The notes: a model not told the origin generated them from the sequence alone. Shown: positions 35,543-45,194, counted from the stretch's first letter. The stretch: DNA of 64,000 nucleotides from Candidatus Marinarcus aquaticus (GCF_004116335.1 NZ_PDKN01000009.1:57037-121036); one strand, 5' to 3'. A program made the numbers and translations.

Positions 35543-36022
35543 TTAATTAACCTCTTCAAGCCAAATAAGATGCGCATTCTCTTTGGCAATATTGATCCAA
35601 GAATCCGTGTGAAATTCTATTTTAAGTACACTGCCTGGTTTGACTTCATCTTTGTGTCCCACCAATGTCAAAACTAAAGCGGTCAATGAAGGGTTGTGTC
35701 CAATTAAAAGCAGTTCATTAACCGTATCAAACGTATAGGTGATGGTCTCTATGAGTTCATTTAAAAAGGCTTGATACAGTACTTCATTGTACATGATGGT
35801 TTTATTGTACTTAAGCTCTAAAGCCATAATCTCAGCGGTTGTTCGTGTTCTGTTAGCAGGACTTGCGACAATTAAATCAGGTTGAATATTCATTTGACGA
35901 AGTCTCTCACCCATTTCATGGGTTTGTTCAATTCCATGCTCTGAGAGTTTTAAATCAAAATTATCTTCTTTTACATTAGATGTAGATTTTTGCGGATGGC
36001 GCATTATATATAGTGTTTTCAT
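35543..36022 (-). CDS. SixA-like phosphohistidine phosphatase (first of two)
   Basis: A 159-residue member of the histidine phosphatase superfamily with MRHPQKS as the RHG-type catalytic motif (a Pro replaces the usual Gly/Ala) and a second catalytic His in LLIGHNPSLTAL. SixA enzymes dephosphorylate phosphohistidine in phosphotransfer proteins. ATG 36022 is preferred to the TTG one codon upstream. It is convergent with mnmE. A related but clearly different copy lies next to it (36089-36592). Confidence 0.82.
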   Translation of the reverse strand: MKTLYIMRHPQKSTSNVKEDNFDLKLSEHGIEQTHEMGERLRQMNIQPDLIVASPANRTRTTAEIMALELKYNKTIMYNEVLYQAFLNELIETITYTFDTVNELLLIGHNPSLTALVLTLVGHKDEVKPGSVLKIEFHTDSWINIAKENAHLIWLEEVN

Positions 36023-36088
36023 CAAAGCAATTCCGTCATTAAAAAATTATTTCTAATCAAATTGTAAAGATATTTTGCTTTTAACTAA

Positions 36089-36592
36089 CTAAAAATAATC
36101 GAAAAAATCATTATATTGTTTAGGAAAATAAAAATTGACCTTTTTCGCACACTCTTGCGTTACATTTTCCCACAATTGCGTATGAAATTGTATATGCACA
36201 ATGCCACACGTAGGAATATTTTCTTGATGTTGTACTAATTCATATGCTAATGCATTGAGTTCAGGGTTGTGTCCAATTAAAAACACTTTTTTGTGTGATG
36301 GAGAGATCTGTTTAATCATGGTGTACAGATCATGCATTGAAGCTTCATAAATCAAAGGGTCAAAATGAATGTTGGATACTTTTAAGGTTTTACAAAAAGG
36401 TTTGGACGTGGCTTTTGCCCTTTTAGCAGGAGAACACAGAATCATATCGGGGATAGCTGCTTTTTTTAAAAGCTTTTCAGACATAAATAAAGCAGAGTAT
36501 TTTCCTCTTTTATTCAGTGGACGTTCAAAATCATCAAGGGTGAGATCTTTCCACGATGATTTCGCATGACGTATTAAAAACAGTTCGAGCAT
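36089..36592 (-). CDS. SixA-like phosphohistidine phosphatase (second of two)
   Basis: A 167-residue histidine phosphatase with the classic LIRHAKSSWKD motif at the N-terminus, FERPLNKRG, the SPAKRAKATS segment and VFLIGHNPELNAL carrying the second histidine. ATG 36592 lies 5 bases after AAAGGAG; the overlapping upstream GTG and ATG are too close. Its neighbour at 35543-36022 is a diverged paralogue, so this looks like an old duplication. The substrate phosphoprotein is not known. Confidence 0.86.
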   Translation of the reverse strand: MLELFLIRHAKSSWKDLTLDDFERPLNKRGKYSALFMSEKLLKKAAIPDMILCSPAKRAKATSKPFCKTLKVSNIHFDPLIYEASMHDLYTMIKQISPSHKKVFLIGHNPELNALAYELVQHQENIPTCGIVHIQFHTQLWENVTQECAKKVNFYFPKQYNDFFDYF

Positions 36593-36679
36593 CATCACTC
36601 CTTTTAAAGGATATTCTCAAACTATATTTTATTATTTTTTAGTATAATTGTAAAATTTTCCTATAATTTGGAGTATGTC

Positions 36680-37591
36680 GTGGGGTACGATTTAGATAAA
36701 AAACTGGTGATAGCCATCTCATCTCGGGCACTGTTTAATTTAGAAGAAGAGAATAAAATTTTTGAAAAAAGTGGCTTGGATGAATACTATAAGTATCAAA
36801 TAGAGCATGAAGAAGAGACCTTGAAAAAAGGTACGGGTTTTAGATTGGTTAAAAACCTTTTAAAAATCAATGAAGATTTTCCTGAAAAACAAGTTGAAGT
36901 AATCATTGTTTCACGTAATAATGCTGCAACCAGTCTGCGTATTACAAAATCGATTGACCAATACAAGCTTGATATTCAACGTTCAGCTTGGTCGGGTGGA
37001 AATAACATCAGTAAATATTTGAAACCATTTAAAGTGGATCTTTTTTTATCGGCCAATGAAAACGATGTGCAAGATGCCATTAATATGGGAGTAGCAGCTG
37101 CAAGAATTTTGCCTTTTGATAATGCCATTGATGTGGAAAGCAATCAAGTGCGAATTGCATTTGATGGAGATGCAGTACTCTTCTCTGAAGACTCAGAGAT
37201 AGTCTATAAAACACAAGGTTTAGAAGCCTTTTTAGAGTTTGAGCTTCAGCACGCCAGTGACCCGCTTAAAGCAGGACCTTTTGCAAAACTGTTGCGCGTT
37301 ATTTCAAATATTCAAAGTAAATATCCTGAAGAGAAAACACCCATACGAACGGCACTTATTACGGCGCGTAATTCTCCTGCACATGAAAGGGTCATACGTA
37401 CGTTGAATGCTTGGAATGTACGTTTGGATGAAGCATTCTTTTTAGGTGGTGTGGATAAATATGAGGTAGTCAATGCTTTTGGTGCAGACATTTTCTTTGA
37501 TGACCAAGATGTGCATTTAGAGACCACTTCAAAAACTTCACCCAGTGCAAAAGTTCCTTATAAAAGTGAATCAATTTTAAATAGAATTTAA
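36680..37591 (+). CDS. Cytosolic 5'-nucleotidase family protein
   Basis: A 303-residue protein resembling the 5'-nucleotidase family typified by eukaryotic cytosolic NT5C1. Patterns include LVIAISSRALFNLEEEN, EVIIVSRNNAATSLRI, DLFLSANENDVQDAINMGVAAARIL, IAFDGDAVLFSEDSE and AFFLGGVDK, with haloacid dehalogenase-like aspartates. It should release phosphate from nucleoside monophosphates. GTG 36680 lies 6 bases after GGAG; a TTG at 36668 overlaps the ribosome site and is less likely. A TATAAT box at 36643-36648 gives a plausible promoter. Confidence 0.82.
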   Translation: MGYDLDKKLVIAISSRALFNLEEENKIFEKSGLDEYYKYQIEHEEETLKKGTGFRLVKNLLKINEDFPEKQVEVIIVSRNNAATSLRITKSIDQYKLDIQRSAWSGGNNISKYLKPFKVDLFLSANENDVQDAINMGVAAARILPFDNAIDVESNQVRIAFDGDAVLFSEDSEIVYKTQGLEAFLEFELQHASDPLKAGPFAKLLRVISNIQSKYPEEKTPIRTALITARNSPAHERVIRTLNAWNVRLDEAFFLGGVDKYEVVNAFGADIFFDDQDVHLETTSKTSPSAKVPYKSESILNRI

Positions 37592-37640
37592 TGATAGTTA
37601 GTCAATAATGCTATTTTAAACTACTAAAAGGAAAGATACA

Positions 37641-38483
37641 ATGGAACAAGTTAAAACGGTTATTTTATTAACATTTTTAACCGTATTGTTTGTGTTTGTG
37701 GGTGCTTATGTTGGTGGAGCCAACGGTGCATTGATTGCCTTTTTACTTGCAGGTGGAATGAATTTTTACGCCTATTACTATTCTGATAAACATGTTTTAG
37801 CACATTATAATGCCGTTGAAGTACAAGATTCACACCATATGGTGTATAAAATTGTAAAAGAGTTGGTCTATAAATCGGGACTGCCAATGCCTAAAATCTA
37901 TATTATCCCTGATAATGTGCCCAATGCATTTGCAACAGGAAGAAACCATGAAAATGCTGCAGTTGCTGTGACACAAGGTTTATTGAACCTGCTCAATGAA
38001 AAAGAGATAGAAGGCGTTATTGCTCACGAACTTTCACATATCAAACACTATGATATATTAATAGGAACCATTGCAGCAACTTTTGCAGGTGCGATTGCAA
38101 TGATTGCAAATTTTTTGCAATTTTCAGCAATTTTTGGTGACAGTCGAAGAGGCATCCATCCTGTGGTGATGATTCTTTTAGCAATTATTTTACCACTGGC
38201 TGCTGGGATTATTCAAATGACCGTGAGTCGAAGCAGAGAGTATCTTGCAGATGAAGGAGCAGCACGTATGACAGGAAACCCTGCTGGACTTCAAAGCGCG
38301 TTAGGAAAACTCGAACAGTACGCTAAAAGAGGGGAAGTCAGAAACGCAACCGAACAAACGGCTCATATGTTTATTATCAATCCATTCAGTGGACATGAAA
38401 CAAAGTTTTCTGATCTGTTTAGAACACATCCTACGACACAAGACAGAATTGCACGATTAGAAGAGTTAAAGCACGAACTTTAA
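37641..38483 (+). CDS. htpX: Membrane zinc metalloprotease HtpX
   Basis: A 280-residue M48-family protease of membrane quality control. Two N-terminal transmembrane helices (about 6-45), the zinc motif HELSH near 133-137, two further helices (about 147-210), and the third zinc ligand in [17 protein letters not shown] are seen. It degrades damaged membrane proteins from the cytosolic side. An AAAGGAAAG ribosome site precedes ATG 37641. Confidence 0.94.
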   Translation: MEQVKTVILLTFLTVLFVFVGAYVGGANGALIAFLLAGGMNFYAYYYSDKHVLAHYNAVEVQDSHHMVYKIVKELVYKSGLPMPKIYIIPDNVPNAFATGRNHENAAVAVTQGLLNLLNEKEIEGVIAHELSHIKHYDILIGTIAATFAGAIAMIANFLQFSAIFGDSRRGIHPVVMILLAIILPLAAGIIQMTVSRSREYLADEGAARMTGNPAGLQSALGKLEQYAKRGEVRNATEQTAHMFIINPFSGHETKFSDLFRTHPTTQDRIARLEELKHEL

Positions 38484-38488
38484 CTCTT
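38461..38488. terminator. Probable bidirectional terminator between htpX and the DUF134 gene
   Basis: Arms AAGAGTTAAAG and CTTTAACTCTT (38461-38471 and 38478-38488) flank CACGAA. The stem spans the end of htpX and stops before the convergent minus-strand gene. There is no strong T-run, so the call is moderate. Confidence 0.45.
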
Positions 38489-38492
38489 CTAC

Positions 38493-39086
38493 CTACTTAA
38501 ATATATCTACGACTTTATCAATATTAATGGTGTTGTTATCTTTAATAATAGGATAAATCCCTTTTGCAATGAGCGCATTTTTAAGCGTAACCCCTAATTT
38601 ATCAGTGATAAAATAGTTCACCTCTTGCTCTTGAAAAAGCTTAGGAAAGAGTTGTGAAGGTTTTTTTTCTCTTGGAAATGCAGGGTTTTTAATGAGCATT
38701 TGTGAGGTGAGTTTATAATCTTGAATATGAAAGATAAAAATATACTCTGAATATAAACTGATGTCATTGAGCTCAGTTTTACTTGAAGAGCACACTGCTA
38801 CTGAGAAATCATTTTTCACTTCATGGATTTTAATGTTATAACCATTGATTAATGCCATTGCAACTTTACGTCGTGCATTTTTAATGATTCGAGAAAAGGT
38901 AGCACGAGAGACATTCATTTTTTTGGCGGCATCCTCTTGATACATGTTCTCGATACTCATAAGTTGAATGGCTTCAATCTCTTCATGAAGAAGTACGATG
39001 GTTTCGGCTGGTTCAATATCTTTTGGACCAAAATATTTACTCTGTAAAGTTAAGGTTAATTCTCGTTGTACTTTTTCTCTTGCCAT
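38493..39086 (-). CDS. DUF134 DNA-binding protein with NifX/NifB-like domain
   Basis: A 197-residue protein. Residues about 1-95 form a DUF134 sigma-like helix-turn-helix domain (ETIVLLHEEIEAIQLMSIENMYQEDAAKKMNVSRATFSRIIKNARRKV in outline). The C-terminal 100 residues resemble the dinitrogenase Fe-Mo cofactor (NifX/NifB C-terminal) fold (VCSSSKTELNDISLYSEYIFIF). ATG 39086 is chosen because the longer form to 39134 adds no family sequence. It is divergent from a stand-alone NifX-like gene, with three phased repeats between them that it may bind. No nitrogenase genes are nearby. Confidence 0.82.
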   Translation of the reverse strand: MAREKVQRELTLTLQSKYFGPKDIEPAETIVLLHEEIEAIQLMSIENMYQEDAAKKMNVSRATFSRIIKNARRKVAMALINGYNIKIHEVKNDFSVAVCSSSKTELNDISLYSEYIFIFHIQDYKLTSQMLIKNPAFPREKKPSQLFPKLFQEQEVNYFITDKLGVTLKNALIAKGIYPIIKDNNTINIDKVVDIFK

Positions 39087-39145
39087 GCTTATCTTTTTTT
39101 TGCGAATTTTAGCATAAATTAAAAAATTTGGCAAATTTTATATTG

Positions 39146-39216
39146 ACATATGTTCATTAATTTGTTAAAATTCTAACATATGTTCAAATAGATTGAATGA
39201 TTCGCACATATGTTCA
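39146..39216. promoter_or_regulatory. Three ACATATGTTCA operator-like repeats at exact 30-bp spacing
   Basis: Identical 11-mers lie at 39146-39156, 39176-39186 and 39206-39216. Each is part of an imperfect palindrome around CATATG, and the 30-bp period keeps them on nearly one face of the helix. They fall in the gap between the divergent DUF134 regulator and the NifX-like gene. An autoregulatory operator array is the natural reading; the binding protein is inferred. Confidence 0.65.
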
Positions 39217-39326
39217 AAAGTAATTACTCCTAATAATTATTAATACATCTGGCTCCCTTGTTGAATGAATCTCCAGTCTGTTTGGACTATATAATTTGAA
39301 TAACATTGTTTAAATAAGGACAACAA

Positions 39327-39659
39327 ATGAGAATTGTATTTCCTACTAAAGATAATATGAGTTATATTTCACACAGTGCAAGCAGTATTGAAGAGGCTGA
39401 GTTTTTGACTGTTTTGGATGTAAGTGATAATGATATTGTTGGTGTTGAAACCCTGAAAAATCAAAAGTTTGCAAACAATGAAGCGTTTGTGAATGAGTTT
39501 AAAGAGAATAATTTTGATGCGATCATCGTGCCAAAAACGAATGCACTGCCACTTGAAGATTTAAAAAATGCAGGTATTTGTGTCTATAACGACGAAGATT
39601 CTCAAGTAATTTTAAATGCTTTTTCTGATTATATGAATCAAAAGTTAGCATTGGCATAA
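39327..39659 (+). CDS. Stand-alone NifX-like (dinitrogenase Fe-Mo cofactor family) protein
   Basis: A 110-residue soluble protein with the family's RNase H-like pattern: MRIVFPTKDNMSYISHSASSIEEAEFLTVLDV, NNFDAIIVPKTNALPLEDLKNAGICVYN. Such proteins bind metal clusters or metals in many bacteria that lack nitrogenase. ATG 39327 follows ATAAGGAC. It is divergent from the DUF134/NifX regulator that shares its domain, so both may respond to the same metal or cluster state. The function is unproven. Confidence 0.75.
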   Translation: MRIVFPTKDNMSYISHSASSIEEAEFLTVLDVSDNDIVGVETLKNQKFANNEAFVNEFKENNFDAIIVPKTNALPLEDLKNAGICVYNDEDSQVILNAFSDYMNQKLALA

Positions 39660-39680
39660 AAGCAAGTTTGACTTGCTTTT
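39658..39680. terminator. Terminator between the NifX-like gene and aroC
   Basis: Arms AAAAGCAAG (39658-39666) and CTTGCTTTT (39672-39680) flank TTTGA, with T residues on both outer sides, so it can end transcripts from both directions. The right arm ends at the last base of the aroC stop codon. Confidence 0.75.
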
Positions 39681-40753
39681 TAGCTGTATATTCTTTTGAC
39701 GTGTTTGATTTGACTTCCCATATTTAATAACAACATATCTGCTAAAACTAAAGCCATCATTGATTCCGCAACCACGCTTCCTCTAATAGCTACACATGGG
39801 TCATGTCGACCTTTTAATGCACAATTTACTTCTTGATTATGTGTATCAAGGGTTTGTTGTTTAATAAAAATAGAAGGCGTAGGTTTAAAATAGACTTTAA
39901 CATTGATGTCATCCCCATTTGAAATTCCTCCTAAAATACCACCACTGTTGTTGGTTTTAAAACCATTCAGAGTGATTTGGTCATTATTTTGACTCCCTTT
40001 GAGTGAAGAAGAACCAAACCCTTCTCCAATTTCCACTGCTTTAACGGCATTGATACTCATCATGGCATTGGCAATTTGTGCATCGAGTTTATGGTAAAGG
40101 GGTTCTCCCAATCCTACAGGCGTATTTTTAACATTGATTAAGGCAACGCCGCCCACACTGTCGTGTTGTTTTTTTGCATTTATGATTGCCTCTTTTTGTG
40201 TCTCTTCTACTTCTGCGTCCAAAGCATAGATTTCTGAGCTTTTAGCAAATTTAAAATCAATATTTTTTGATTCGATGCCATCAATGGCACAAATACCACT
40301 TTGTACAACCACTCCCAGTTCTTTGAGCATCAGTTTGGCAACAGCACCTGCAGCTACTCTGGCAGCTGTTTCTCTGGCACTGCTTCGTCCACCACCACGA
40401 TAATCTCTGACACCATATTTATTAAAATAGGTAAAGTCTGCATGTCCTGGTCTGAAAAGATCTTTGATGTTGGAGTAGTCTTTGCTTTTTTGGTTCTCAT
40501 TGAAAATCACCATGGCTATGGATGTTCCTGTAGTTACCCCTTCAAAAACACCACTCAAAATCTCAATCTTGTCCCCTTCATTTCGTGCGGTTGCAAATTC
40601 GTTTTGTCCTGGTTTTCTTCGGTTCATTTCACTTTGAATAAACTCTTCATCAAACTTAATGCCAGCAGGAACACCATCTACAATGCAGCCCAATGCTTTT
40701 CCATGACTCTCACCAAAGGTTGTAAATCTAAATCGTTCACCAAATGTATTCAT
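39680..40753 (-). CDS. aroC: Chorismate synthase
   Basis: A 357-residue enzyme that converts 5-enolpyruvylshikimate-3-phosphate to chorismate using reduced flavin, the last shikimate-pathway step. Signatures are [23 protein letters not shown] at the N-terminus, [30 protein letters not shown] in the middle (in outline), and [19 protein letters not shown] near the end. Its ATG overlaps the rnc stop by 4 bp. Confidence 0.97.
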   Translation of the reverse strand: MNTFGERFRFTTFGESHGKALGCIVDGVPAGIKFDEEFIQSEMNRRKPGQNEFATARNEGDKIEILSGVFEGVTTGTSIAMVIFNENQKSKDYSNIKDLFRPGHADFTYFNKYGVRDYRGGGRSSARETAARVAAGAVAKLMLKELGVVVQSGICAIDGIESKNIDFKFAKSSEIYALDAEVEETQKEAIINAKKQHDSVGGVALINVKNTPVGLGEPLYHKLDAQIANAMMSINAVKAVEIGEGFGSSSLKGSQNNDQITLNGFKTNNSGGILGGISNGDDINVKVYFKPTPSIFIKQQTLDTHNQEVNCALKGRHDPCVAIRGSVVAESMMALVLADMLLLNMGSQIKHVKRIYS

Positions 40754-41430
40754 CTTTTTTTGCCTTTTATTGTATCTAATGCTATTTTTGCAACGGCTTG
40801 TTGTGCCAATTTTTTACTCTTACCTTTCGCACATCCGTAAGTCTCTCCATTGATCCAAATAGAGACTTCAAACTCTTTTTGATGATCTGGTCCATACGAT
40901 TTTTCAAGCTTATATTCAGGGATTGAACCAAATTCTGCTTGTGTAATCTCTTGAAGAGCTGTTTTATAATCACTGAAAAGTACATCTAAGTTGATTTTAT
41001 CGTAGCTTTTTTCTAATAAATTAAGCATGATGGGTTTTAGTACCTCTAAGCCAGACTCTAAATAAATGGCACCCATAATGGCTTCAAAAGCATCTGAGAG
41101 AATTGAGGCTTTATGTCTTCCTTTGTTTCTCTCTTCTGCAACAGAGATATAAATGAAACTTCCTAAATCAATCTCTTTAGCCAACTTTGTAAAACCTGTT
41201 TCATTGACCAATGAAGCTCTGATTTTAGAGAGTTCTCCTTCATTTGATTTTGGGAACTTACTATAAAGGTACTCTCCTACAATTAAGTTTAAAACCGCAT
41301 CTCCTAAAAACTCTAAACGCTCATTGTTATAAGGTTTCTTAAAACTTTTGTGCGTAAGTGCTTCGATTATCAGGTTCTTATCTTTAAACTGATAATCCAA
41401 ACACTTCTCTAATTTTGAGTAATCGCTCAT
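40750..41430 (-). CDS. rnc: Ribonuclease III
   Basis: A 226-residue double-strand RNA nuclease that processes rRNA precursors. The catalytic signature [12 protein letters not shown] lies at about residue 36, a second acidic cluster is in [17 protein letters not shown], and a dsRNA-binding domain occupies the C-terminal 70 residues ([26 protein letters not shown]). It is translationally coupled to aroC downstream and lies 15 bases after rnhA. Confidence 0.96.
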   Translation of the reverse strand: MSDYSKLEKCLDYQFKDKNLIIEALTHKSFKKPYNNERLEFLGDAVLNLIVGEYLYSKFPKSNEGELSKIRASLVNETGFTKLAKEIDLGSFIYISVAEERNKGRHKASILSDAFEAIMGAIYLESGLEVLKPIMLNLLEKSYDKINLDVLFSDYKTALQEITQAEFGSIPEYKLEKSYGPDHQKEFEVSIWINGETYGCAKGKSKKLAQQAVAKIALDTIKGKKR

Positions 41431-41445
41431 TCTTTTTTTCCTTTG

Positions 41446-41880
41446 TTATTTTAATTTTTCAGCTTGGGTTCGTGCAAGTATATCACAACGTTCATTCTCT
41501 TCATGACCAGCATGACCTTTGACCCATTGGGCCGTAATGGTGTGAGGTTTTGAAACTTCAAGATATTCTTGCCATAACTCTACATTTTTTACAGGTTTTT
41601 TTGCGGCTGTTTTAAAACCATTTCTCACCCAACCTGCAAGCCATTCATTAATCGCTTGCACCACATATTTAGAGTCACTTATGATGTGGACTTTACAAGG
41701 TTCTTTTAATCGTTTTAGACCCTCAATAACACCAGTGAGTTCCATTTGATTGTTGGTGGTCATGGGGTTTCCCCCGCTGAACTCTTTGATATGTCCATTG
41801 TACTCTAAAAGAGTACCCCAACCACCTGGTCCTGGGTTACCTAAGCTGGAACCATCACTGTAAAGATTGATTTGCTTCAA
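41446..41880 (-). CDS. rnhA: Ribonuclease HI
   Basis: A 144-residue enzyme that degrades RNA in RNA-DNA hybrids. Catalytic residues appear in LYSDGSSLGNPGPGGWG (Asp), MELTGVIEGL (Glu), IISDSKYVVQ (Asp) and the late HAGHEENERCD (His, Asp). It starts with TTG at 41880, 5 bases after a strong AAGGAG. The start lies inside the end of the upstream TPR gene (26-base overlap), so the two are coupled. Confidence 0.95.
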   Translation of the reverse strand: MKQINLYSDGSSLGNPGPGGWGTLLEYNGHIKEFSGGNPMTTNNQMELTGVIEGLKRLKEPCKVHIISDSKYVVQAINEWLAGWVRNGFKTAAKKPVKNVELWQEYLEVSKPHTITAQWVKGHAGHEENERCDILARTQAEKLK

Positions 41881-42904
41881 TAACTCTCCTTGTTAATTCG
41901 GGTTCAATTTTAAACGTTAAAATATTATGACAGTGCGGACACCGCGATTCATAAATAGGGTGGATACTTTTGCACTTCGTACAGATAAACTCAAAATTCA
42001 AATCAATTTTAAATTGACTTTTAGCTTTTCTTGACATGATGATGACATCCAATTCAAAAACAGAACTGTTTTGAACTTCATTGATGTACCCTTTTGCCGT
42101 GTAGAGTTCTTGTAGTATCGCAATTTGTCCTACTGCATCAAAATCAATATCATCAAAATTCAAATACCACAACAGATCCAATATTTTGGAGATATCAAAA
42201 TGGTGTATGTTTTTCCAAAAAAGTGTTTTATTAAACTGTAACAAGTATTGCACAACAAGACGTTCAATGATTCGGTTCATTTTAAACAGTACCAAGAGTT
42301 GATTCGACTTTTTGTCAAATGAAATCAAGGGGTCGTTTAAAAGTTTGAGTGTTCCAATATAGATATTCTCTCTTACAACATCAACATCGAGTTCCTCTAA
42401 AGATTCAATCACTTCAGAAGCTTTTTCAAACTCTTTGAGTTTTTCATAGATTAAAAGCAAGTGTGTTAACGCTTCTTTGTTTCTTGGAGAGAACTTTAAA
42501 ATTTTAAGAAAAATCTCCTTACTTCGTTGTAAGAATCCTCCTTTAAAATAGGTCTTTCCTAAAAGCTCTAAAAGCTCCTCTTTTTTAACTCTTTCGGTTA
42601 CATGCTCAAGCAGAGCCAAATAAACCCCAATGGCTTTATTGTAATCTCCTTTATGCAAAAAAGTCGATGCCAATAAAATAATGGAATCAAAAGGCAAGTT
42701 ATAAGTGGTATACAGATGAACATAATCATCCTCTTTTAAATTTCCCAATTCAAATCGTTGCAGCAGTTTTCGATACTCTGCTCGCGATTTTTTCTCTTTA
42801 TACAGACCAAAAGAGTAGGTTAAAAATGAGATAACAAAAATAAGAGTGAAGAATATAATGACACCAAATAAAGGGTCTCTATACTCTAAAACAAGTCCGT
42901 CCAC
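41855..42904 (-). CDS. Membrane-anchored TPR protein with zinc ribbon (YciM/LapB-like)
   Basis: A 349-residue protein. One N-terminal transmembrane helix (about 14-32, FGVIIFFTLIFVISFLTYSF) is followed by tetratricopeptide repeats (about 70-270), and the C-terminus has a rubredoxin-like zinc ribbon CTKCKSIHPIYESRCPHCH. This is the architecture of E. coli YciM/LapB, which helps FtsH control LPS synthesis. It is unrelated to the adhesin exporter LapB despite the name. The start is GTG 42904, 8 bases after AAAGG. Overall similarity is by architecture, so the role is inferred. Confidence 0.75.
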   Translation of the reverse strand: MDGLVLEYRDPLFGVIIFFTLIFVISFLTYSFGLYKEKKSRAEYRKLLQRFELGNLKEDDYVHLYTTYNLPFDSIILLASTFLHKGDYNKAIGVYLALLEHVTERVKKEELLELLGKTYFKGGFLQRSKEIFLKILKFSPRNKEALTHLLLIYEKLKEFEKASEVIESLEELDVDVVRENIYIGTLKLLNDPLISFDKKSNQLLVLFKMNRIIERLVVQYLLQFNKTLFWKNIHHFDISKILDLLWYLNFDDIDFDAVGQIAILQELYTAKGYINEVQNSSVFELDVIIMSRKAKSQFKIDLNFEFICTKCKSIHPIYESRCPHCHNILTFKIEPELTRRVIEANQSLQ

Positions 42905-43002
42905 TCGTTTGACCTTTCATATAAAATTGGGATATATTAGCATAAAAGTTCATAGAAAATAATAAATTTGTCCCATTGGTGGTTTCTAAAGAGTATTAAA
43001 GG

Positions 43003-43008
43003 TATAAT
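43003..43008 (+). promoter_or_regulatory. -10 box placed for a leaderless dnaG transcript
   Basis: TATAAT ends 7 bases before the dnaG ATG (43016), so transcription should start at or next to the start codon. An AAAGG overlaps the box but would lie outside such a transcript. Confidence 0.5.
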
Positions 43009-43015
43009 ACGCGTC

Positions 43016-44653
43016 ATGATTACAAAAGATTCAATTGAAAATTTAAAAAACCATTTAGATGTTGTTGATGTGATATCTCAATTTATTGAGATAAAAAAAT
43101 CTGGAGCAAACTTTAAGGCGTGTTGCCCTTTCCATGGAGAAAAAACTCCCTCTTTTGTAATAAGTCCTGCAAAACAGATCTACCACTGCTTTGGATGCGG
43201 AGTAGGTGGAGATTCTATTAAGTTTGTCATGGAGTATGAGAAACTCTCTTACCCTGAAGCGATTGAAAAACTCGCTTCCATGTATAATGTTTCATTGAAT
43301 TATGACAATAATAACCAACAAAAACAGGACACAAAAGTACTTGAAGAGGTCAATAAGTATTATCAAAAATTGTTTATCTCACATGAACCTTCAAAAGAGT
43401 ACATCAAAAGCAGAGGCATCTCTGAATTTTCAATTGAGAAGTTTGAAATTGGTTATGCTCCAAGTTCTGCGCAAACTTTACAGTTTTTAAATCAAAACTT
43501 TTTAAACCTAGGGGATGCCAAAGAGTTAGGTGTCATAGATACAGGTACCAATGGATTGTATGCCAGATTTATTGAACGTATTACGTTTCCTATTTATGCA
43601 CTCAATGGAAGAATTGTGGGATTTGGTGGACGAACCATCACAGGGCATAATGCTAAATATGTCAACTCTCCACAAACCAAACTCTTTAATAAATCACGAC
43701 TTTTATACGGATACAATTTGGCCAAAGAGCACATCTACAAGAAAAAAGAGATTATCATCACTGAAGGGTACTTGGATGTGATTATGCTGCACCAAGCAGG
43801 TTTTGAAAATGCTGTAGCAACACTGGGAACCGCACTCACACAAGACCACCTTCCCTTATTAAGACGAGGTGAGCCCAAAGTCATTGTGGCGTATGATGGT
43901 GACAGTGCAGGGCTAACAGCAGCATATAAAGCTTCTGTAATGCTTTCACATGGGAATTTTGAAGGGGGTGTGGTCATTTTTGGAAATGGGATGGACCCAG
44001 CAGACATGGTTAAAGATAAACGAATCAATGAACTCAATCAAATTTTTGCGAATCCAAAACCTTTTATCCCTTACGTGATTGATTATATTGTGTCCAAATA
44101 TGATATTCGCGATCCACAAAATAAACAAAAAGCACTTTTAGAAGTCAATGAGTATTTAAAAACACTGAATCCTATTTTTCAAGATGAGTATAAACGGTAT
44201 GTGGCTTCACGACTTAATATCAATGAAAGGTTGATTAAAGTACAAGCTCAAACCAGACAAGAAAGCCGAAATGTGCAGTTTTCTAAAGTGGATATTTTAG
44301 AGTTGAGTATCATTAAATCCATTGCCGATAACCCAACACGACTTGAAATGGTCTTAGACAGCATTGATGCAAGCATGTTTGAGTTTCATAAAGAGGAGTT
44401 TGAACTGCTTTTAAATGATCCTCAAAACCCAAGATTAACAGGGATTTTACTCAATGAGCAAATCAAAATATATGACGATGCACAGCTTGAAAAAGAGTTG
44501 CGTTTTATACTTATAAAATTTTATGAAAAACGTCTTTCACAAGTGAAGTATGAGACTCATTTGGAACACAATGAAAAAAAAGTATTGATTTTTAAAATCA
44601 GAGATAATATTGCACAACTGAGAAAAGGGAAATTAATCTCATATAACTTATAA
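43016..44653 (+). CDS. dnaG: DNA primase
   Basis: A 545-residue enzyme that makes RNA primers at the replication fork. The N-terminal CHC2 zinc finger is CCPFHGEKTPSFVISPAKQIYHCFGCGVGGD (in outline, near 37-70). The central TOPRIM domain has ITEGYLDVIMLHQAG and VIVAYDGDSAG. The C-terminal part that binds helicase is poorly conserved, as usual. ATG 43016 gives MITKDSIENLK, the normal family start; an in-frame extension to 42968 crosses the promoter. Confidence 0.96.
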   Translation: MITKDSIENLKNHLDVVDVISQFIEIKKSGANFKACCPFHGEKTPSFVISPAKQIYHCFGCGVGGDSIKFVMEYEKLSYPEAIEKLASMYNVSLNYDNNNQQKQDTKVLEEVNKYYQKLFISHEPSKEYIKSRGISEFSIEKFEIGYAPSSAQTLQFLNQNFLNLGDAKELGVIDTGTNGLYARFIERITFPIYALNGRIVGFGGRTITGHNAKYVNSPQTKLFNKSRLLYGYNLAKEHIYKKKEIIITEGYLDVIMLHQAGFENAVATLGTALTQDHLPLLRRGEPKVIVAYDGDSAGLTAAYKASVMLSHGNFEGGVVIFGNGMDPADMVKDKRINELNQIFANPKPFIPYVIDYIVSKYDIRDPQNKQKALLEVNEYLKTLNPIFQDEYKRYVASRLNINERLIKVQAQTRQESRNVQFSKVDILELSIIKSIADNPTRLEMVLDSIDASMFEFHKEEFELLLNDPQNPRLTGILLNEQIKIYDDAQLEKELRFILIKFYEKRLSQVKYETHLEHNEKKVLIFKIRDNIAQLRKGKLISYNL

Positions 44654-44713
44654 ATTAATTGATTCAATAATTTATTTGTTGTACAATAAGCAATATTTTT
44701 TTAGGAGAATTTT

Positions 44714-45100
44714 ATGGAAATTATTTCAACACAGAATGCACCAGCAGCAATTGGGCCATATTCACAAGCCATTAAGTTAAACAATCTTATTTTCACTTCA
44801 GGTCAAATTCCATTAACACCAAGTGGTGAGTTGGTGGACAGAGATATTAAACGACAAACACGACAAGTATTAACAAACTTACAAAATGTATTAGAAGAAG
44901 CAGGATCATCATTGAATGATGTGATTAAAGTAACCATTTTTTTAGAAGACATGAATGACTTTGGTGTGGTTAATGTGATTTATGCAGAATATTTTGGTGA
45001 ACATAAACCAGCACGAAGTACCGTTGCAGTAAAAACATTACCCAAAAATGTACTCGTAGAGATGGATGTGATTGCACAAGCACCTAATTTTGTTAATTAA
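44714..45100 (+). CDS. ridA: RidA-family enamine/imine deaminase
   Basis: A 128-residue protein that hydrolyses reactive enamines formed by PLP enzymes. The family blocks [70 protein letters not shown] are all present, including the key Arg. ATG 44714 follows TTAGGAG. Single gene. Confidence 0.95.
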   Translation: MEIISTQNAPAAIGPYSQAIKLNNLIFTSGQIPLTPSGELVDRDIKRQTRQVLTNLQNVLEEAGSSLNDVIKVTIFLEDMNDFGVVNVIYAEYFGEHKPARSTVAVKTLPKNVLVEMDVIAQAPNFVN

Positions 45101-45194
45101 AGTTTGGCTTAAAGAAAGTTTAAACTAATTTAAGATATTATTCGCTTCACAAAAAATCAAAGCAAGAACAGAATAGATAACCTAAGGATATAAA

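Noticed and set aside
38493..39659. NifX-like proteins taken as evidence of nitrogen fixation
   Set aside because: No nif structural or assembly genes are in the window, and these domains are widespread in non-fixing bacteria.
40301..40840. A 179-codon open frame on the plus strand across aroC and rnc
   Set aside because: It is the mirror of two certain minus-strand genes and has no family signature.
41855..42904. Grouping the TPR/zinc-ribbon protein with the adhesin exporter because both are called LapB in the literature
   Set aside because: The names are a coincidence; this gene resembles YciM of LPS control and lies far from the adhesin locus.
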